Shown: positions 45,365 to 55,590, numbered from the stretch's first letter. The stretch is DNA of 64,000 bases from Bacteroidota bacterium (GCA_016721305.1 JADKIH010000009.1:79768-143767); one strand, 5' to 3'. Translations and numbers: made by a program. The notes: generated by a model not told the origin, from the sequence alone.

Positions 45365-46447
45365 CAATTGGAATGCTTTCGTAAACTCCTTACCATCGAC
45401 ATTCAAATGGAGGAATACGTACCATGAGCCAAATGATATTGTGAAAGGGATATAGATTTAAACTGGTCTCCTGCGCTGTCTTGCGAATTGATTTCGTCGG
45501 CAGCCAATTTCCCTTCTTGTGAGTAAATGGCTATATGAACATTCGCCGGCTTGCTTAGATTATATTTAACGAATAAATAATCTGAGGCAGGATTTGGAAA
45601 AAGCACCGGTTCAGAAACTATTGCCAAAGAGGTAACGGCTGTTGTATTCAGAGTGTCCTGATATTTAATTGACGTTACAATGCCTGTTCCACTTGTATTG
45701 ATTTCCAATAAAGGAATTCCTGATCCTGCTCCCCAACCACTTATATTCGATAGTTGTTACCGGAGGAAGATTCAAGCCAAACCCAAGTGAATCGATGTAC
45801 ACACTGTCTTGTTCTATCACAGTTGCTTTTGTACGGAGAACATTAAAAGTACCTAATGGAGTAGTTAAACTTCCCCATCCGTCTACTTCCGTGCTGCGTG
45901 TTCGGGCAATTGAATAGTAAAGGCCAAGTGTCGATGTCAGATCAAGTGCATAACCGCTATTACCGGAATCAGTCTGACCAAATGTGAGTGGCAAATTATA
46001 AATTACATCTTGCGGGGAATAAGCAACAGGAAGCGGTGCTCCATTGACAATTGCTCCAAAACCTACTTGCTTAAAGGACGAAGTAGAATTGTAATAGAAA
46101 TTCCAAACATCGCTTACGTTGACCGTTCCTACAGCGAAACTATTTCCATGGCTTGCCAGATTCGAACGATTCACATTAAAAGCAAAATCTACAAAGAACA
46201 CCGACAACAACGAACCTGTCGAGGATTCATCGAAAATCGTATCGGTTGTCTGAGAACTATAAGTCAATTGTGAATAATCCCAATTGTAATTTGCTCCCGT
46301 CAAGGTTGCATCCATTCCTGAAAATGCAACACCGGTACTTACCGTATAGAAATCACCCGAATGCTGTAAGTCATTTGAGGTGATAGAGATTTGAGCAAGT
46401 GAAATCAATGGCATAAATGCCAGAAGAAATATGTAGATTTTTTTCAT
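45362..46447 (-). CDS. Secreted protein with T9SS type A sorting domain, two frameshifts
   Basis: Signal peptide MKKIYIFLLAFMPLISLA, then about 230 residues of beta-rich, Ser/Thr/Asn-rich sequence without a recognised enzyme domain. Repair at the C4 run 45731-45734 (one extra base) joins WLGAGSGIPLLEINTSGTG to the C-terminal domain FPNPASDYLFVKYNLSKPANVHIAIYSQEGK. A second repair near 45413 yields the canonical end YFLHLNVDGKEFTKAFQL, stop at 45362. The FPNP start and terminal K-F/AF-QL strand mark a Por secretion (T9SS) sorting domain, so it is secreted or surface-attached. The last codons overlap the inverted repeat of the adjacent element. Confidence 0.78.
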
Positions 46448-46499
46448 AGGAATTGTTGAATCTTATACCCTCAAATATAGTGAAAAGGATTGAAAGGGC

Positions 46500-46640
46500 A
46501 AGGGTGTTGCCTCTGGTATTTAGTCTTTAATCCGTAGTCGATAACCTGCAGGCAAAGTGAATCCGGACGTTCAAAACCCGCAACTCGTATCTCGTAACCT
46601 GCAACCCGCAACCCGCAACTCGCAACCCGCAACCCGCCTC
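46500..46640. repeat. Reverse-complement TTGCGRG array (CCCGCAA/CTCGCAA)
   Basis: About ten heptamers of the CCCGCAA/CTCGCAA type (46565-46637) run up to the dapA stop. The array is preceded by a TAGTCTTTAATCCGTAGTCG remnant resembling 9848-9890. It is the opposite orientation of the arrays at 988, 6751 and 10918. Confidence 0.82.
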
Positions 46641-47516
46641 CTACTTCCCCATTCCCTCAAACCGATTAATCACAGCTTTCGAAACTGCAGTAAGAGGCAA
46701 ACGGACAAACTCGGAGCAGATGTTCTGAGAAGCAAGTAAACCTTTGACTCCGGATGGATTTCCGTCGACGAAAATGGCGTGCATGGTGTCGAATAATTTG
46801 TAATGCAATTTGCGTGCTTTATCAAAATTGCCTTCAAGGCACATGCGAATCATTTCTGAGGCGTCTTTAGGAAGCGCATTCGCAATAACGGAAATGACTC
46901 CGTCAGCACCGGCCGCAATCATTGGTAAGCTGATTACATCATCGCCACTGATGACGAGAAAATCTTTTGGCTTGTTCTTGATTATTTTCATTGCCTTTTC
47001 CAGATTGCCTGAAGCTTCTTTTATAGCAACAACGTTTTCTACTTCGTGAGCTAATTGCAAAGTAGTATCAGCATCCATATTACTACCTGTGCGTGTTGGC
47101 ACATTGTAAAGAATTACCGGAACAGGACTTGCATTGGCAATCATCTTATAATGCTGAAAAATTCCGCGCTGCGAAGGTCGATTATAATAAGGAGAAACAG
47201 ACAAAATCGCATCGACACCGGAAAAGTCGTACTCCTCAATTGTATGCAGAATTTCCTGAGTGTTATTTCCTCCAAGACCTAAGACGATAGGTACTCTCTT
47301 GTCAGTGATCTCTGTAACGAAATCCAAAACAGCACGACGTTCGTTAGAACTCAACGTAGCTGATTCACCCGTTGTTCCGAGCGGAACGAGGTATTCCACC
47401 CTACCGTCGATGCAACGATCGATCAGTTTGCGGAACGATTTAAAATCAATACTACCATCCTTGTGCATCGGTGTGACCAAAGCCACGCCGGTTCCTTTGA
47501 GCTTATTGAGGTTCAT
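46641..47516 (-). CDS. dapA: 4-hydroxy-tetrahydrodipicolinate synthase DapA
   Basis: Condenses pyruvate with aspartate semialdehyde, the first committed step to lysine and meso-DAP for peptidoglycan. The 291-aa TIM barrel has GTGVALVTPMHKDGSIDF, the GTTGES loop, YYNRPSQRGIFQHYK, the catalytic Tyr in YNVPTRTGSNM and the Schiff-base Lys in VVAIKEASGN. It is last gene of ligA - DUF6913 - dapA, overlapping the DUF6913 3' end by 14 bp. Its 3' end touches a heptamer array. Confidence 0.95.
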   Translation of the reverse strand: MNLNKLKGTGVALVTPMHKDGSIDFKSFRKLIDRCIDGRVEYLVPLGTTGESATLSSNERRAVLDFVTEITDKRVPIVLGLGGNNTQEILHTIEEYDFSGVDAILSVSPYYNRPSQRGIFQHYKMIANASPVPVILYNVPTRTGSNMDADTTLQLAHEVENVVAIKEASGNLEKAMKIIKNKPKDFLVISGDDVISLPMIAAGADGVISVIANALPKDASEMIRMCLEGNFDKARKLHYKLFDTMHAIFVDGNPSGVKGLLASQNICSEFVRLPLTAVSKAVINRFEGMGK

Positions 47517-48066
47517 TCGTCTTTTTTAGCAGTTTCAGGAAATGTTCTATTTCTTCAATCACATTTTTTATCGGCGGTTCACCTTTCAGCTTCACCATCA
47601 TATCGTAGCAATCGGTATAAGATTTTACATAGCGCCCCACTCTAAAACGGGCGTGCGACATAGCTGAGATATATCGCAAAGGAAAACATTTACCGGAATT
47701 GAGATTGACAAGGATATCAAATTTTTCTTTGATAAAATTATCTACGATCGGATTTACCGGAATCATTTTAAAATTAAGGTCTTTTCGGGTAAAAAAGTCG
47801 AGTCCGTATTGTGCAAACTGGCTTTGCGGCAATTCCTTCTTATCGACAAAACCCATGGCAAGGATATCTTTCTTGTACGTACCTCGAACAGTTTTGACGT
47901 ATGCCTTTACCATTTCATAATCGCGTTCATCTGTTGCATCGTACAACATACCGATTTTTAGTGCTTCATCAAATCCCACAATCTCGCGTTTCAGCTTGAG
48001 TTTTTTAATCTCCTTCCTGAAGTGCATTTGCCCCAAACGGGCGCGTATGTTTTTGCTGAGCTTCAT
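47503..48066 (-). CDS. DUF6913 family protein
   Basis: A 187-aa basic cytoplasmic protein: IVGFDEALKIGMLYDATDERDYEMVKAYVKTVRG, then KKDILAMGFVDKKELPQ, DFFTRKDLNFKMIPVNPIVDNFIKEKFDILVNLNSGKCFPLRYISAMSHARFRVGRY. This matches the Bacteroidota DUF6913 family as I recall it, often found beside dapA and ligA. No catalytic motif is obvious; the conserved region vaguely resembles a nucleotide- or sugar-binding fold. Its ATG overlaps the ligA stop (TAATG). Confidence 0.8.
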   Translation of the reverse strand: MKLSKNIRARLGQMHFRKEIKKLKLKREIVGFDEALKIGMLYDATDERDYEMVKAYVKTVRGTYKKDILAMGFVDKKELPQSQFAQYGLDFFTRKDLNFKMIPVNPIVDNFIKEKFDILVNLNSGKCFPLRYISAMSHARFRVGRYVKSYTDCYDMMVKLKGEPPIKNVIEEIEHFLKLLKKTNEPQ

Positions 48067-50162
48067 TATCCTCCGATCATTTTCATAAATTCGTCTTCGT
48101 CGATTATCGGTATGTTTAACTTCTTCGCTTTTTCAATTTTTGAATCGCCGGGTTTCTCACCTGCAACAACAAATGTTGTCTTTGCGGATACCCCACTTTG
48201 ATTCTTTCCTCCGTGTTGTTCAATAACGACTTTTACCTGATCGCGGTCGAAATTAGTCAAAGTCCCCGTAACCACAAACGATTTACCTTCGAGAACATTA
48301 CTAATCATTTTAGGCATAGAATCGGCCGATAATTCAAATTGCAAGCCGGCATTTCGCAAGGCTTCCACCTCTTTACGATTAGCAGCGACTTTGAAATATT
48401 CGAGAACGCTTTCAGCAATCTTCTCTCCTATTTCCTCAACTTGCAGTAACTGTTCTGAACTTGCCTTTTCGATTGCATCCATCGACTTAAAAGCTATTGC
48501 CAGTTTCTTTGCCACGGTTTCTCCTACATATCTGATCCCAATAGCATATAACACTCTTTCAAAAGGAACTGCTTTTGATTCTTCAATGCCTGATAAAATT
48601 TTCTTCACCGACTTTTCCTGCAAGCTGATTTTTTTAGCCTTCTCGCCTTCTTCACCTGAAATTATTTTTTCTAATCCGATCAACTTATCATAGGTAAGCG
48701 AATACAAATCGGATGGCCTGTGAATTAATTTGTTATCAAAGAGCATTTCAATCTTCCCCTCTCCCAAACTATCTATATTCATTGCCTTTCTGGAGATGAA
48801 ATGTTCGATACGGCCTTTAATCTGCGGCGGACAACCATTTACGTTCGGACAATAATGCTGCGCTTCGCCTTCCTTTCGCTCCAATTCTGTACCGCACTCC
48901 GGACATTTCGTAATGTATTTTACCGGATGAGAAAATAAATCACGTTTACTCAGATCAACGGCTGTGATTTTCGGAATTACCTCTCCGCCCTTCTCAACAA
49001 AGACCTGATCGCCGATTCTCAAATCGAGTTTTTCTATCTGGTCAGCATTATGCAAAGTGGCCCGACGAACGGTAGAACCTGCCAATGCAACTGCTTTCAA
49101 ATCGGCAACGGGAGTGATTGCTCCTGTACGTCCGACCTGATAAATTATATCGAGCAATGTCGTGCTCGCGCTTTCTGCCTTGAATTTATAAGCAATTGCC
49201 CAACGTGGAGATTTAGCCGTGAATCCCAGATCTTTTTGTTGTCGAATAGAATCAACTTTTATCACTACTCCATCGGTATCAAAAGGCAGCTTTGTACGCT
49301 TCTTCTCCCAAACGGCTAAATAATCCAATACTTCGTCGATATTTTTACAACGCTTCGTATGTTCCGATATCTTGAATCCCCAACTATGAGCAGCTTCGAG
49401 AGATTCCTGATGTGTTTCGTACGGCAAATTTTCTCCATACAATGCGTACAAGAAACAATCGAGATTTCTCTTGGCAACGACAGCAGAATCCTGCATCTTA
49501 ATGGTGCCTGCAGCTGCGTTACGCGGATTTTTCAATAAACGATCAGCAATCTCGTCTTCACTATAGCCGTCTTCCGACAATTGTTCGGAAATCTCTTTAT
49601 TGATTTTATCGAAAGATGATCTTGGCATTAAAATCTCACCTCTGATCTCAAATTCTTTCGGGTAATCATCGCCATGCAAAACCAAAGGAATCGAACGAAT
49701 TGTTTTCACATTGGCCGTCACTTCGTCTCCCTGAACTCCATCGCCACGGGTCACAGCTTGTTTTAATTTACCATCGACATATGTCAATCCGATGGCGACA
49801 CCATCGAATTTCAATTCGCAGATATATTGAAATTCATTATCGAGTCCTTTACGAACGCGCTCATCGAAATCACGCAGATCCTGTTCGGAATACGTATTCG
49901 ACAACGAGAGCATCGGATATTTATGTTTCACCGAATTGAACTCCTTCGTCACCGTTCCGCCTACACGCTGAGAAGGCGATTCCGGAGATGCCAGTTCAGG
50001 GAATTGCTTTTCGAGACGAATTAACTCTTCGAGCAACATATCAAAATCGTAATCGCTTATAGCCGGTGACGCCTGAACATAATACTTGTAATTATGCTCA
50101 TTGATTTCACTAGTTAATTCTTCGATTCTCTTTTGGGCTTCAGCTTTCGTAATTTCCTTCAT
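48066..50162 (-). CDS. ligA: NAD-dependent DNA ligase LigA
   Basis: Seals nicks in replication and repair. Full length at 698 aa. The Ia domain has the HNYKYYV motif and the adenylation site Lys118 in CELKFDG; an OB domain follows; the zinc finger is CPECGTELERKEGEAQHYCPNVNGC; HhH repeats follow (IGEKIAESVLEYF). A C-terminal BRCT domain (FVVTGTLTNFDRDQVKVVIEQHGGKNQ) ends the protein. The frame is intact over 2.1 kb, in contrast to its neighbours. Confidence 0.97.
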   Translation of the reverse strand: MKEITKAEAQKRIEELTSEINEHNYKYYVQASPAISDYDFDMLLEELIRLEKQFPELASPESPSQRVGGTVTKEFNSVKHKYPMLSLSNTYSEQDLRDFDERVRKGLDNEFQYICELKFDGVAIGLTYVDGKLKQAVTRGDGVQGDEVTANVKTIRSIPLVLHGDDYPKEFEIRGEILMPRSSFDKINKEISEQLSEDGYSEDEIADRLLKNPRNAAAGTIKMQDSAVVAKRNLDCFLYALYGENLPYETHQESLEAAHSWGFKISEHTKRCKNIDEVLDYLAVWEKKRTKLPFDTDGVVIKVDSIRQQKDLGFTAKSPRWAIAYKFKAESASTTLLDIIYQVGRTGAITPVADLKAVALAGSTVRRATLHNADQIEKLDLRIGDQVFVEKGGEVIPKITAVDLSKRDLFSHPVKYITKCPECGTELERKEGEAQHYCPNVNGCPPQIKGRIEHFISRKAMNIDSLGEGKIEMLFDNKLIHRPSDLYSLTYDKLIGLEKIISGEEGEKAKKISLQEKSVKKILSGIEESKAVPFERVLYAIGIRYVGETVAKKLAIAFKSMDAIEKASSEQLLQVEEIGEKIAESVLEYFKVAANRKEVEALRNAGLQFELSADSMPKMISNVLEGKSFVVTGTLTNFDRDQVKVVIEQHGGKNQSGVSAKTTFVVAGEKPGDSKIEKAKKLNIPIIDEDEFMKMIGG

Positions 50163-50181
50163 ATTATATTGTATGCCGATC

Positions 50182-50189
50182 CAAAGTTA
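50182..50189 (-). promoter_or_regulatory. Putative ligA -7 box
   Basis: Minus-strand TAACTTTG matches TAnnTTTG perfectly and lies 19 nt before the ligA ATG, giving a leader of roughly a dozen bases. Confidence 0.5.
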
Positions 50190-50301
50190 GTACCTGAAAA
50201 TTCGGCGTTCATATTTGTACTAAGTCAAGTCAGTATTCTGAATTCTAAGTCAGGAACCTTCAAAGATAATTGGAAAATTGAAGGCTTTTTAAGCAGTTTG
50301 A

Positions 50302-51149
50302 TTATTTCACCGCCCTGATCATGCGGAATTTACCATTCAAATCCTTCCGAAGCTCTATATTTCTGAAACCGAGTGAGGAGAGCATGCTTACCACCTCTTC
50401 TCCATGAGCTTCATTGATTTCGAAATACAATTGACCTCCGGCTTTCAAACCGCTTTTAGCTAATGATGCAATTTTTCGGTAAAATATGATTGCTTCCGCA
50501 TCAGGAACAAATAATGCCAGATGTGGTTCAAATTGCAAAACCCGGTGGTGCATTAATTTCGATTCGGATTGCTTTACGTAAGGCGGATTACTGACGATCA
50601 AATCAACATCAACCGGCAACTTCTCCAAAGTACATCTTCTTTGAAAAATTCTTCCTGTAAATTCAGCTTGAGTGAATTTCGTTTGGCGATTTCAATTGCC
50701 TCATCGGAAACATCTATTCCATAAACATTTATTTCAGTGAAATGATGCTTAAGAGCTAATCCAATGCAACCGCTGCCGGAACAAACATCTAATACCGAAG
50801 CAACATTTCCATGAGCTTCGATTTCTTTCGCTATCCACGTTACAAGCTCCTCTGTTTCCTGACGAGGAATCAACACACTTGAATTCACTTCGACTTTCAG
50901 TCCGTCGAACCACGCAAATCCAAGCACATATTGCACGGGAACACCTTCAAGCAGCTTTTGCAAAATCGCTTCCAGACACATCTGCATCGGAAGAGCAATG
51001 ATTTCGTCCTTTCGCAAACTCAAGTCGATCTTACGAAACTTCATCACTTCTTCCATGACAAGAAAAATAACTTGCTCGGCTTCGTGACTATCATAAAGCG
51101 GAACAAGTTTTTCTCTCCAACGGGAAAGGATCGATTCGAGGGGTTGCAT
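50302..51149 (-). CDS. prmC: Peptide chain release factor N5-glutamine methyltransferase PrmC, frameshifted
   Basis: Methylates the GGQ glutamine of release factors RF1 and RF2. The N-terminal helical domain is followed by the SAM fold: PVQYVLGFAWFDGLKVEVNSSVLIPRQETEELV, VLDVCSGSGCIGLAL (motif I) and the signature DLIVSNPPYV. The frame breaks at the three-A run 50627-50629 (plus strand), between EDVL and EKLPVDVDL; adding a base yields 283 aa, normal for PrmC. The break is very likely a consensus error because NPPY lies just past it. It is divergent from ribD across a repeat-rich gap. Confidence 0.9.
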
Positions 51150-51179
51150 GGGGTAAGAAATTGAGGTAAAGGTAAGCAG

Positions 51180-51385
51180 AAGCAGTAAGTAGTAAGTAGT
51201 AAGTAGTAAGTGGTAAGTGGTAAGTGGTAAGTGGTAAGTGGTAAGTGGTAAGTGGTAAGTGTAATTGGTAATTAGAAATTAGAAATTGGTAATTAGTAAT
51301 TAGTAATGGTAATTGGTGTAATACTGATGATTATTTGAGGGTTACCCAATCTTCAATATTCAATCTTCAATCTTCAATCTTCAAT
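51180..51385. repeat. Triple heptamer array: TAAGTRG, AATTRGW, CAATCTT
   Basis: About ten TAAGTAG/TAAGTGG copies (51184-51260) pass into AATTGGT/AATTAGA copies (51263-51312). After about 35 bp come five CAATCTT copies (51348-51384). Three different heptamer families are thus placed end to end in one gap between prmC and ribD. Confidence 0.88.
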
Positions 51386-51446
51386 AAAAACATATCTTCC
51401 CAATCCCCTAGGTATTTCCCCGGGCTCTTGTTATTTTCGCCACGTG

Positions 51447-52505
51447 ATGGATGAACTGATGATGCGCATTTGTTTGCAGTTAGCGGAAAGAGGTGCCGGG
51501 TATGTGGCGCCTAATCCGTTGGTGGGCGCTGTTTTAGTACATGACAACGCCATCATCGGCGAGGGTTATCATCGGCAGTTTGGTTCGGCTCATGCTGAGG
51601 TCAATGCGATTAACGATGCTATCGCTAAAGGTTTTGAGTCACTCCTATCTCAATCGACGTTGTATGTGAACCTGGAGCCGTGTTCTCATCACGGGAAAAC
51701 ACCTCCATGCTCCGATCTGATCATTCATCATAAAATTCCCAGAGTAATCATTGCCAACGAGGATCCTTTTCCGGAAGTGAATGGACGGGGAATTCAAAAA
51801 TTAAGGACAGCCGGAATTGAGGTTGTTACAGGTGTTTTGAAAAAGGAAGGAAGAATTCTAAATCGGCGCTTCTTTACCTATCACGAAAAAAAACGGCCCT
51901 ACATCGTTTTGAAATTTGCTCAAAGCGCTGACGGTTTTATCGCTCCCGAAAATCCGACACCTGAAAACAGAAAAATCAGTAATCCGATTAGTGATCGAAT
52001 CGTACATCAATGGCGTTCTGAAGAAGCTTCAATTCTAATTGGAAAAAATACAGCCCAAATAGACAATCCTGAACTGACGGTTAGATTGGTCAAAGGGAAA
52101 AACCCTGTTCGAGTTGTGATCGATCACAAAAACGAATTGCCGGCGAGCTTGAAAATCTTTAATGAGCAGGCTGATACTATTTTACTGAACTCTTCAGTAG
52201 ACGAAGTGTCCGGAAAAATAAAGCGGATCAAATTTCCATCAACGAATCTGATCGAAAGTATTCTTTCAGCTCTCTATAATGAGAAGATTCTTTCTGTCCT
52301 TGTAGAAGGAGGTGCTTCTATTCTTTCACAATTCCTCGAATCGGGAATGTGGGATGAATGTAGGGTTATAACTTCATCAAAAAAGCTTCTCAACGGGTTA
52401 AAAGCCCCAGTCGTCACTGGCAATTCAATTGAAAAAATGAATGTCGAAAATGACAGCATAACAATTTACGCAAATAACACCGGTAATACCCTATGGAACT
52501 CTTAA
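51447..52505 (+). CDS. ribD: Bifunctional riboflavin biosynthesis deaminase/reductase RibD
   Basis: Catalyses the second and third steps of the pyrimidine branch of riboflavin synthesis. The deaminase domain has the zinc site HAEVNAI (His49, Glu51) and PCSHHGKTPPC. The reductase domain (about 150-352) has RPYIVLKFAQSADGFIA and VLVEGGASILSQFLESG. I take ATG 51447 with a GTG one codon upstream as alternative. A TATTTTCG box ends 7 nt before the ATG. The 3' end overlaps the peptidase gene by 13 bp. Confidence 0.94.
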   Translation: MDELMMRICLQLAERGAGYVAPNPLVGAVLVHDNAIIGEGYHRQFGSAHAEVNAINDAIAKGFESLLSQSTLYVNLEPCSHHGKTPPCSDLIIHHKIPRVIIANEDPFPEVNGRGIQKLRTAGIEVVTGVLKKEGRILNRRFFTYHEKKRPYIVLKFAQSADGFIAPENPTPENRKISNPISDRIVHQWRSEEASILIGKNTAQIDNPELTVRLVKGKNPVRVVIDHKNELPASLKIFNEQADTILLNSSVDEVSGKIKRIKFPSTNLIESILSALYNEKILSVLVEGGASILSQFLESGMWDECRVITSSKKLLNGLKAPVVTGNSIEKMNVENDSITIYANNTGNTLWNS

Positions 52506-53404
52506 AAACACTTTGCAGCATTCATGCTCCTTCAGGAAACGAAGGTGATATGAAGAATTTTGTTCTCTCATATATTAATGAGAATAAAAAAAACTGGAAA
52601 TCTCCGCCACAGATTTTTGAGGGCGACGATTTTCAGGATTGTGTCGTGCTGGTTTTCGGAAAACCACGCACTGCTGTTTATGCGCATATGGATAATATCG
52701 GCTTTACCGTTCGCTACGGCCATCAATTGGTAAAGGTCGGTGCACCACGCACAGAATCGGGATATGTGTTGACAGGAAAAGATTCTAAAGGAAATATTGA
52801 ATGCCTTCTGCGAAAAAATGAAGAAGGTGAATTGAGCTACGATTTCGTCAGAGAAATTGAACGAGGGACGGATCTGTCTTTTAAGTCAATTTGGCGCGAA
52901 GATGATGAATCGGTTCAAAGCTGTTACATGGACAATCGTTTAGGTGTTTGGACAGCTTTACGACTGTGTGAGACACTAACCGATGGCGCCATTGTATTTT
53001 CCTGCTGGGAAGAACACGGAGGCGGCAGCGTGCCTTATCTGACTCGCTTTTTGTATGAAAATTATAAAATCAAAAAAGCTTTGATTTCCGACATAACCTG
53101 GATCACCGATGGCGTTCATCCCGGAAAAGGTGTAGTTATTTCGATGCGCGATACAGGGCTTCCTCGCCGTTCCTTTGTCAATCAGATTATTCGACTGGCC
53201 GAAAAAAGTGCTGTTCCATTTCAACTCGAAGTCGAAAATGCCGGCGGATCCGACGGAACAGAAATTCAAAAACAGCCTTATCCGATCGATTGGGTTTTCA
53301 TTGGTGCTGCTGAAGAAAACGTGCATTCACCCGATGAAAAAGTAAACAAAGCTGATATTAAAGCGATGCTTCAATTGTATCAATACTTAATGAAAGAGTT
53401 GTAA
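52493..53404 (+). CDS. M42-like family metallopeptidase
   Basis: Dinuclear-metal aminopeptidase-like protein of 303 aa. It starts CSIHAPSGNEGDM; metal and catalytic residues appear in AVYAHMDNIGF (His-Met-Asp), YMDNRLGVWTAL (bridging Asp), CWEEHGGG (Glu-Glu), SDITW and AEENVHSPDEKVN (His). Residue spacing fits the M42 glutamyl aminopeptidase / tetrahedral aminopeptidase group, though it is shorter than usual. It is coupled to ribD by overlap, but the biological link is unclear. Confidence 0.85.
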   Translation: MELLKTLCSIHAPSGNEGDMKNFVLSYINENKKNWKSPPQIFEGDDFQDCVVLVFGKPRTAVYAHMDNIGFTVRYGHQLVKVGAPRTESGYVLTGKDSKGNIECLLRKNEEGELSYDFVREIERGTDLSFKSIWREDDESVQSCYMDNRLGVWTALRLCETLTDGAIVFSCWEEHGGGSVPYLTRFLYENYKIKKALISDITWITDGVHPGKGVVISMRDTGLPRRSFVNQIIRLAEKSAVPFQLEVENAGGSDGTEIQKQPYPIDWVFIGAAEENVHSPDEKVNKADIKAMLQLYQYLMKEL

Positions 53405-53415
53405 TTAGCGTACAC

Positions 53416-53829
53416 TCAAGACTTTTTGAAATACTGAAGCATAGCCTCCTGCATCTTTGCAGGCATTGCTACCGGACGGTTCATTGATTTGTTTATGAAT
53501 ACCAACGTCGTCTCCGCACGATTCAGAAGTTCGTTTTTTTCATTAAAAGTCTCATAGGTAAATTTTATTCGCGCTGCCGGCATTTCATTCACCGTTGTTC
53601 TGATCGTCAGCAAATCATCATAGAATGCCGGCTTGAAGTACTTAATGGAAAACTCAAGCACAGGTAACATAACTCCCTCGAGTTCCAACTGTTTATAATT
53701 GAATCCTAGCATGCGAAGCATCTCTACACGGGCAACTTCAAAGTATGCAGCATAATTTCCGTAATAGACATATCCCATCTGATCCGTCTCTGCATATCTT
53801 ACTCTTATTTGAATATCGTTGGTGATCAT
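53416..53829 (-). CDS. Acyl-CoA thioesterase (YbgC/FadM type, hotdog fold)
   Basis: Start at ATG 53829 (MITNDIQIRVRYAETDQMGYVYYGNY), giving 137 aa; the open frame extends 13 codons further. The Asp in YAETDQMGYVYYGNYAAYFEVAR is the catalytic residue of 4-hydroxybenzoyl-CoA thioesterase-like proteins. IKYFKPAFYDDLLTI and TTLVFINKSMNRPVAMP complete the hotdog. It hydrolyses short- or medium-chain acyl-CoA in relatives; the substrate is unknown. It converges with the peptidase gene. Confidence 0.9.
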   Translation of the reverse strand: MITNDIQIRVRYAETDQMGYVYYGNYAAYFEVARVEMLRMLGFNYKQLELEGVMLPVLEFSIKYFKPAFYDDLLTIRTTVNEMPAARIKFTYETFNEKNELLNRAETTLVFINKSMNRPVAMPAKMQEAMLQYFKKS

Positions 53830-53911
53830 CGCTAAAATAATTTTCGGTGAAGATAGAATTGGAATCAAAATTTTTTATCATTGCTACCCCGTTTCCAAAA
53901 AAATAATTTTC

Positions 53912-54666
53912 ATGCGATTCAAAACGACTGCCCTTTTCCTCCTATTACTTGCCGCATCGTGTACTCAATCGCATGTGATTACCAAACAGGATACACAAAC
54001 TTACGTTTTTTCTGATACGACGGTTTCTGCCATCGACAGCAGCATCGACAAAGAGATATTGCCTTACCGACTGAAAGTTCAATCAGAAATGAGTGCAGTT
54101 CTCGCAGTCAGTACGAGTCCGATCGAACGTGGAAATCCGGAAAGCAAACTGGGAAATCTGATGTCGGATGCATGCATGGATCAATGCACAAAGAATTTCA
54201 AACCTGCCGACGGATTAGGAGCCGACTTTGCTATTTTCAATAATGGAGGATTACGTCGTCCGCTTCCGAAAGGATCAATTACTCGCGGAGATGTTTTTGA
54301 ATTGATGCCTTTTGAGAATGAATTGGTAGTTGTAACAATGACGGCAGAACGAATCGAAAATTGCTTAACTTCATCGCAAGTAAAGGCGGGGCGCCGGTTT
54401 CAGGAATTCGTCTGACAATAAACGGAAACAAAGCTGCGAATGTGCAGATAGCCGGATTACCCTATGACTCAACTCGAACATACAAAGTTCTTACATCCGA
54501 TTATCTTGCTAACGGTGGCGATTCGTATGAATTTTTTCTTGGCGCTCCAAGAGAAAGCGACATGATGAAAGTCAGAGATGCCATCATCAATTATCTTGTC
54601 GAGCAAAATAAAGCAGGAAAGCAAATAGATGTTAAACTAGACCAACGAATCGACAATGCACGGTAG
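53912..54666 (+). CDS. 5'-nucleotidase C-terminal domain lipoprotein, frameshifted
   Basis: Lipoprotein signal MRFKTTALFLLLLAASC (lipobox LAASC). The remainder is a stand-alone 5_nucleotid_C domain: NPESKLGNLMSDAC, GADFAIFNNGGLRRPLPKGSITRGDVFELMPFENELVVVTM and YKVLTSDYLANGGDSY. The frame breaks in the A4 run 54357-54360: adding one A gives ERIEKLLNFIASKGGAPVSGIRLTINGN and an unbroken protein of about 251 aa. The domain supplies the substrate base-stacking residues of 5'-nucleotidases. Its 3' end overlaps the catalytic-domain gene by 11 bp. Confidence 0.87.
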
Positions 54667-55590
54667 AAGAGATTTTCTAAAAAAAGTAACCGGCAGTCTG
54701 GCTTTAGCCGGCCTTAGTGCTTTGCCATTTGATTTGCTGGCTGATCGCGGGCTGACGAAAATCACCATTCTCCATACGAATGATACTCATTCACGAATAG
54801 ATCCATTTCCTGCGAATGATCCGAAGTATCCGAACATGGGTGGCGTTGCTCGTCGTTCCGCTCTGATAAGAAAGATTCGTTCCGAAGAAAAAAATGTACT
54901 CCTCCTCGATTCCGGTGATATTTTTCAGGGAACTCCCTATTTTAACTTGTATGGAGGCGAATTAGAATTTAAATTGATGAGTGAAATGGGTTATGATGCG
55001 TCTACACTCGGCAATCATGACTTCGACAATGGCATCGACGGACTCATCAAGCAAATGCCACATATGAATTTTCCTTTCTTAAATACAAATTATACCTTCT
55101 CAGGTACTGCTTTGGAAGAAAAAATTCTGCCGTTCAAAATTTTTAAACGCGGTGGAATAAAAATCGGAGTCTTCGGAGTCGTATCGAACTGCAAGGACTT
55201 GTCGATCCGAAATTATACGGAAATATTATTTATAATGATCCGCTTGTTAATGCGAACAAAATATCTACCTTGCTGAAAAATGAACATCACTGCGATTTAA
55301 TCATCTGCTTGTCGCATCTCGGTTACCGATACAACGACAAAAAAGTTTCAGATGAAATTCTCGCACAGCAAAGCGCTCACATCGATCTCATTCTTGGTGG
55401 TCACACACACACTTTCCTGAATGAACCTGTGAAATACAAAAACGCAGACAACAAAGAAGTACTTGTTGGACAAGTTGGATGGGCCGGAATCAGATTAGGA
55501 AGAATTGATTATTTATTTGATACAAAAAATAGAAAAAAAGATACACTTGCCTCTACTGTAAAAATTTGTGAAAATACAATAGCAGCATAA
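54656..55590 (+). CDS. Metallophosphatase (5'-nucleotidase catalytic domain) with Tat signal, frameshifted
   Basis: The N-terminus GRRDFLKKVTGSLALAGLSA is a twin-arginine signal. Dimetal motifs: HTNDTHS, DSGDIFQGTP, GNHDFDNG, CLSHLGYRY and GGHTHTF. The frame breaks near 55181 (GTCGTATCG, apparently one G missing); repair gives GVFGVGIELQGLVDPKLYG and about 311 aa. Together with the preceding lipoprotein it makes a complete UshA-type nucleotidase whose two domains are encoded separately and in reverse order. It probably acts in the periplasm on nucleotides or UDP-sugars. Confidence 0.88.

Noticed and set aside
51386..51446. FMN riboswitch before ribD (and before ribH)
   Set aside because: The gaps are short and carry heptamer repeats or a terminator; no conserved RFN-element sequence is recognisable.
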